From: Rhodoferax sp.
Lineage (GTDB): Bacteria; Pseudomonadota; Gammaproteobacteria; Burkholderiales; Burkholderiaceae_C
DNA: 64,000 nt
NCBI GenBank assembly: GCA_031291295.1
Contig: JARLJI010000116.1
Location: 248,001 to 312,000 of the forward strand
Direction: 5' to 3'
A program made the position numbers and the translations under genes. Below are positions 61,624-64,000 of this stretch, in pieces. The notes under the pieces are model-generated. The model was not told where the DNA came from, did no database searches, and worked only from the letters and a program-made list of their open reading frames with translations. The number at the start of each line of letters is the position of its first letter. Within the stretch, counting starts at the first letter, position 1.

Positions 61624-63276
61624 ATGGCAAACTCTCGATTCGACGCTGTGGCTCATGCCCGCAGCATGCGCGGTGCGGGTTTTTGGGTTGACCGAACCAT
61701 CGATGAATTCTTGGTTGACGCGGTTGAGCGTTTTCCCGACAAGGCCGCAGTGGTGGCCTACCGGACCGATCGAGTAGCGCCAGAGCGAATGACTTTTGCC
61801 GAACTTGAGGCCAAGGTTGCTCGCGTTGCAGGCTCGCTACGCGCGCTCGGTGTCGGGCCTCGCGATGTCGTCGCGGTACAGCTACCCAACTGGTGGGAGT
61901 TCGTCGTCACCGTGTTAGCTTGCGGGCGACTAGGCGCCGTGGTCAACCCGCTGATGCCTATCTTCCGTGAGCGTGAATTGGGCTTTATGTTGGCCTTCTC
62001 TGAAGCCAAGGTGTTGGTAGTGCCACATGTCTTTCGAGGGTTCGACCATTCGGCGATGGCCGAGAGCCTGAAGGCGCAGTCGGCGACATTGCGGTGTGTC
62101 ATCGTAGTTGACGGTCCGGGGACAAACTCGTTCGAGCGCGCACTAATGAACGGCGATGGCAGCGACATGGCGGTTGAGCCGTCGTTCGCATTAAAACCAG
62201 ACGAGCTCGCAGTGCTGATGTTCACGTCTGGGACCACCGGTGAACCCAAGGGCGTTATGCACAGCAGCAACACGCTGGTGGCCTGCACGAACTCGCTTGC
62301 CGATCGCTTTCATCTGACGGCCGACGACGTGCTGCTGTGCTGCTCGCCTTTGGGCCACATGACCGGCTATGCGGCCGTCATGCTTGAGGCCATTCGACTC
62401 TCGGCCACGCTAGTGTTGCAGGATGTATGGGAGCCCAAGCGCGGCGTGGCCATCATGGCCAACGAAGGCGTGACGCACACTGCGGCATCGACGCCCTTTC
62501 TCGCCGACATCACCGAAGCCGTGGTTGCAGGCAGCCCGCGGCCTAATCGCCTGCGCACCTTCCTGTGCGGGGGTGCACCGATCCCACCGGTGCAGATCGG
62601 CCGAGCCGCACGCGAGCTCGGTCTGCTGGTGTCGTCACTATGGGGTATGACCGAATCGCTCGGGGGCACGCTGACCGAGCCCGAGCGGGCGGCTGAGAAG
62701 TCGTCCAAGACCGACGGTCGGGCGGTCGAAGGCATGCAGGTTCGTGTCGTCGACGATGGCGGGCGGCCGGTGCCTGCGGACCAGACCGGGCATCTCGAGG
62801 TGCGCGGCGCGCAGATGTTCCTCGGCTACTACAAGCGGATGGATATCAAGACCTTCGATGCCGAAGGCTGGTTCGACACTGGCGATCTCGCCTACATGGA
62901 TGACGAGGGTTACATCCGTGTCAATGGCCGCACCAAGGACGTACTGATTCGCGGCGGCGAGAATGTGCCAGTGTTCGAGATTGAGAGCTTGCTCTACAAG
63001 CACCCTGCGGTAAGCATGGCGGCAATCGTTGGCTACCCCGATGTACGACTCGGCGAGCGCGCCTGTGCCTTCGTCGTGCTGCGGCCGGGCGCCGCTCTCG
63101 ACCTCGCCGCGGTGCAGGCCTACATGGCCGAATGCAAGGTCGCGAAGCAGTATTGGCCGGAGCAGGTTGAGGTCATCGACGACTTGCCACGCACGGCTAG
63201 CGGCAAGATCCAGAAGTTCGTGCTCAGGGAGCGCGCCAAGGCGCACGGAGACGACTCCAGCTGCGCACGCACATGA
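61624..63276 (+). CDS. Acyl-CoA ligase (cyclohexanecarboxylate/long-chain type), intact
   Basis: A 550-residue ligase: VVAVQLPNWWEFVVTVLACGRLGAVVNPLMPIFRERELGF in the N-terminal domain, P-loop VLMFTSGTTGEPKGVMHS, A5 SLWGMTESLGG, A7/A8 WFDTGDLAYMDDEGYIRVNGRTKDVLIRGGENVPVFE, and catalytic Lys in TASGKIQKFVL. The NWWEF and FRERELGFML stretches mark the subgroup that activates cyclic or aromatic-type acids, by family resemblance. It is the only undamaged copy of three (others at 27174 and 31288). ATG 61624 follows CAGGAGATGA. An SDR follows 350 bp later. Confidence 0.93.
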   Translation: MANSRFDAVAHARSMRGAGFWVDRTIDEFLVDAVERFPDKAAVVAYRTDRVAPERMTFAELEAKVARVAGSLRALGVGPRDVVAVQLPNWWEFVVTVLACGRLGAVVNPLMPIFRERELGFMLAFSEAKVLVVPHVFRGFDHSAMAESLKAQSATLRCVIVVDGPGTNSFERALMNGDGSDMAVEPSFALKPDELAVLMFTSGTTGEPKGVMHSSNTLVACTNSLADRFHLTADDVLLCCSPLGHMTGYAAVMLEAIRLSATLVLQDVWEPKRGVAIMANEGVTHTAASTPFLADITEAVVAGSPRPNRLRTFLCGGAPIPPVQIGRAARELGLLVSSLWGMTESLGGTLTEPERAAEKSSKTDGRAVEGMQVRVVDDGGRPVPADQTGHLEVRGAQMFLGYYKRMDIKTFDAEGWFDTGDLAYMDDEGYIRVNGRTKDVLIRGGENVPVFEIESLLYKHPAVSMAAIVGYPDVRLGERACAFVVLRPGAALDLAAVQAYMAECKVAKQYWPEQVEVIDDLPRTASGKIQKFVLRERAKAHGDDSSCART

Positions 63277-63624
63277 GATCGCATCTTACTCAGTAGTCGG
63301 TGATTTAGACTGGCGATTTACGGCACGATTGACGCCCGTGGCCGGCCTGATCGCCTGGGCCGCGAGTGGGGAAGTCTTCGGGCCGATGAAACCGGCCAGC
63401 GTGGCGGTCGCACAACTTTCTGAGCCGCGCTGACCTGTTGGTAGGGCGTGAGGTGTTCTTGGGTTCGCGAGACTTGGCCGTGGGGCCGGCTTGCTGCCCG
63501 CGGACATCGCGCCCGCAGCGCCATCCGCCTGGTGCCGCGTCAACGCCGCTCAGGCGGGCAATCACGGACTCATCTGAAGCGCGAGAGATCATCAGCCTAC
63601 AGCCTTACCAAGGACGAATCATCC
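63277..63624. other. Gene-free stretch, nothing recognised
   Basis: About 350 bases between the ligase and the last SDR. Several short frames run on both strands (for example 85 codons minus at 63286-63543), but none resembles a known protein and none has a good ribosome site. GC content stays high. No terminator hairpin with a T run is visible. Confidence 0.4.
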
Positions 63625-64000
63625 ATGAACTCGAACCATGAATATCCAGTGGCCCAACGCCTGGCCGGCACGGTGTGCGTCGTCACTGGGGCCGCACGCG
63701 GCATTGGTATGGCAATTGCCGAACGCTTCGCCGCCGAGGGTGGACGCATCGCCTGCTTTGACGTGAGCGACAGGCGCCTGGAGCCGGCTGTCGCCGAGCT
63801 GGTCGCGCGTGGCATCGATGCGCGCGGCTACACCGCCGATGTCTCGCGCCGCGACGCGGTGGCCAAGGCGTTCGAGGCAGTGGAGCGTGATTTCGGCGCG
63901 CCCGTGGGCGTGCTGGTCAACAACGCCGTATGGGCACGTTTCCAGCCGCTAGCTGAGGTGGACGAGGAGTGTGTGGGGCGCATGTTCGACGTCGGCCTCA
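63625..64000 (+). CDS. Short-chain dehydrogenase, N-terminal part
   Basis: The first 125 codons of an SDR, cut by the window end. ATG 63625 follows AAGGACGAATC and opens MNSNHEYPVAQRLAGTVCVVTGAARGIGMAIAERFAAEG, with the NAD(P) motif TGAARGIG near 21-28, the acidic cofactor position in ACFDVSD, and LVNNAVWARF in place of the usual NNAG. The active-site Tyr-Lys lies beyond the window. The NNAV change is unusual. It probably follows the ligase in the same transcript, although the gap is long. Confidence 0.85.
   Translation, partial: MNSNHEYPVAQRLAGTVCVVTGAARGIGMAIAERFAAEGGRIACFDVSDRRLEPAVAELVARGIDARGYTADVSRRDAVAKAFEAVERDFGAPVGVLVNNAVWARFQPLAEVDEECVGRMFDVGL

Noticed and set aside
1..64000. CRISPR arrays, tRNA or rRNA genes, replication origin
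   Set aside because: I saw no regularly spaced repeats, no tRNA-like cloverleaf with the TTCGAATC arm, no rRNA stretch and no DnaA-box cluster.

Overview
The window looks like a GC-rich accessory or catabolic region of a betaproteobacterium, probably Burkholderiales. The signs are many Liv-type solute-binding proteins, CaiB/acyl-CoA ligase/crotonase clusters, and IS5, IS3, IS110, IS481 and IS630 remnants. This placement is inference from gene content; no rRNA or other phylogenetic marker is present.

Region 1 (1-2400) is a graveyard. It holds the end of an MDR oxidoreductase, an IS5-type transposase tail, fragments of a TRAP DctP and of an acyl-CoA ligase, a hydrolase tail, and an esterase broken by a nonsense codon and a frameshift. 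Region 2 (2399-13900, all minus strand) is a complete meta-cleavage operon. In transcription order it has: Rieske dioxygenase alpha, extradiol dioxygenase, FAH-family protein, dioxygenase beta, SDR (diol dehydrogenase), TetR regulator, C-C hydrolase, ACMSD-like amidohydrolase, ferredoxin reductase, Rieske ferredoxin, hydratase, acetaldehyde dehydrogenase and aldolase. The set of steps is that of the p-cumate (cmt) route, which decarboxylates the ring-cleavage product before hydrolysis. The TetR protein resembles CymR, and a 32-bp palindrome over the operon promoter has the geometry of the cumate operator.

Region 3 (13.9-15.4 kb) is another graveyard: an IS5 transposase cut by a group II intron 5' fragment, then an IS3 OrfA remnant. 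Region 4 (15.4-24.5 kb) has an IclR regulator divergent from an RDHSWG-motif protein, a phosphotransferase, an unknown helical protein and a LivK-type binding protein. An acyl-CoA ligase, a broken racemase and an IS110 remnant follow.

Region 5 (24.5-64 kb) is a CoA-based catabolic region. It has PanE-like and SDR dehydrogenases, three closely related acyl-CoA ligases (two broken), crotonases, TesB thioesterase, GMC alcohol dehydrogenase, aldehyde dehydrogenase, LysR, a family III CoA transferase, acyl-CoA dehydrogenase, MaoC hydratase, an AMACR-type racemase, two Liv ABC transporters (one a LivM-LivG fusion) and several LivK proteins. Together these could import a carboxylated or branched substrate, activate it to a CoA thioester and shorten it by beta-oxidation-like steps; the substrate cannot be read from the sequence. 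A shared palindromic box (core TAGTGTACTA) sits at several promoters here and suggests one regulon. The region shows recent duplication and decay, including a ligase broken only by a clean 10-bp tandem duplication. A nearly intact IS630 element lies directly after the racemase stop codon.
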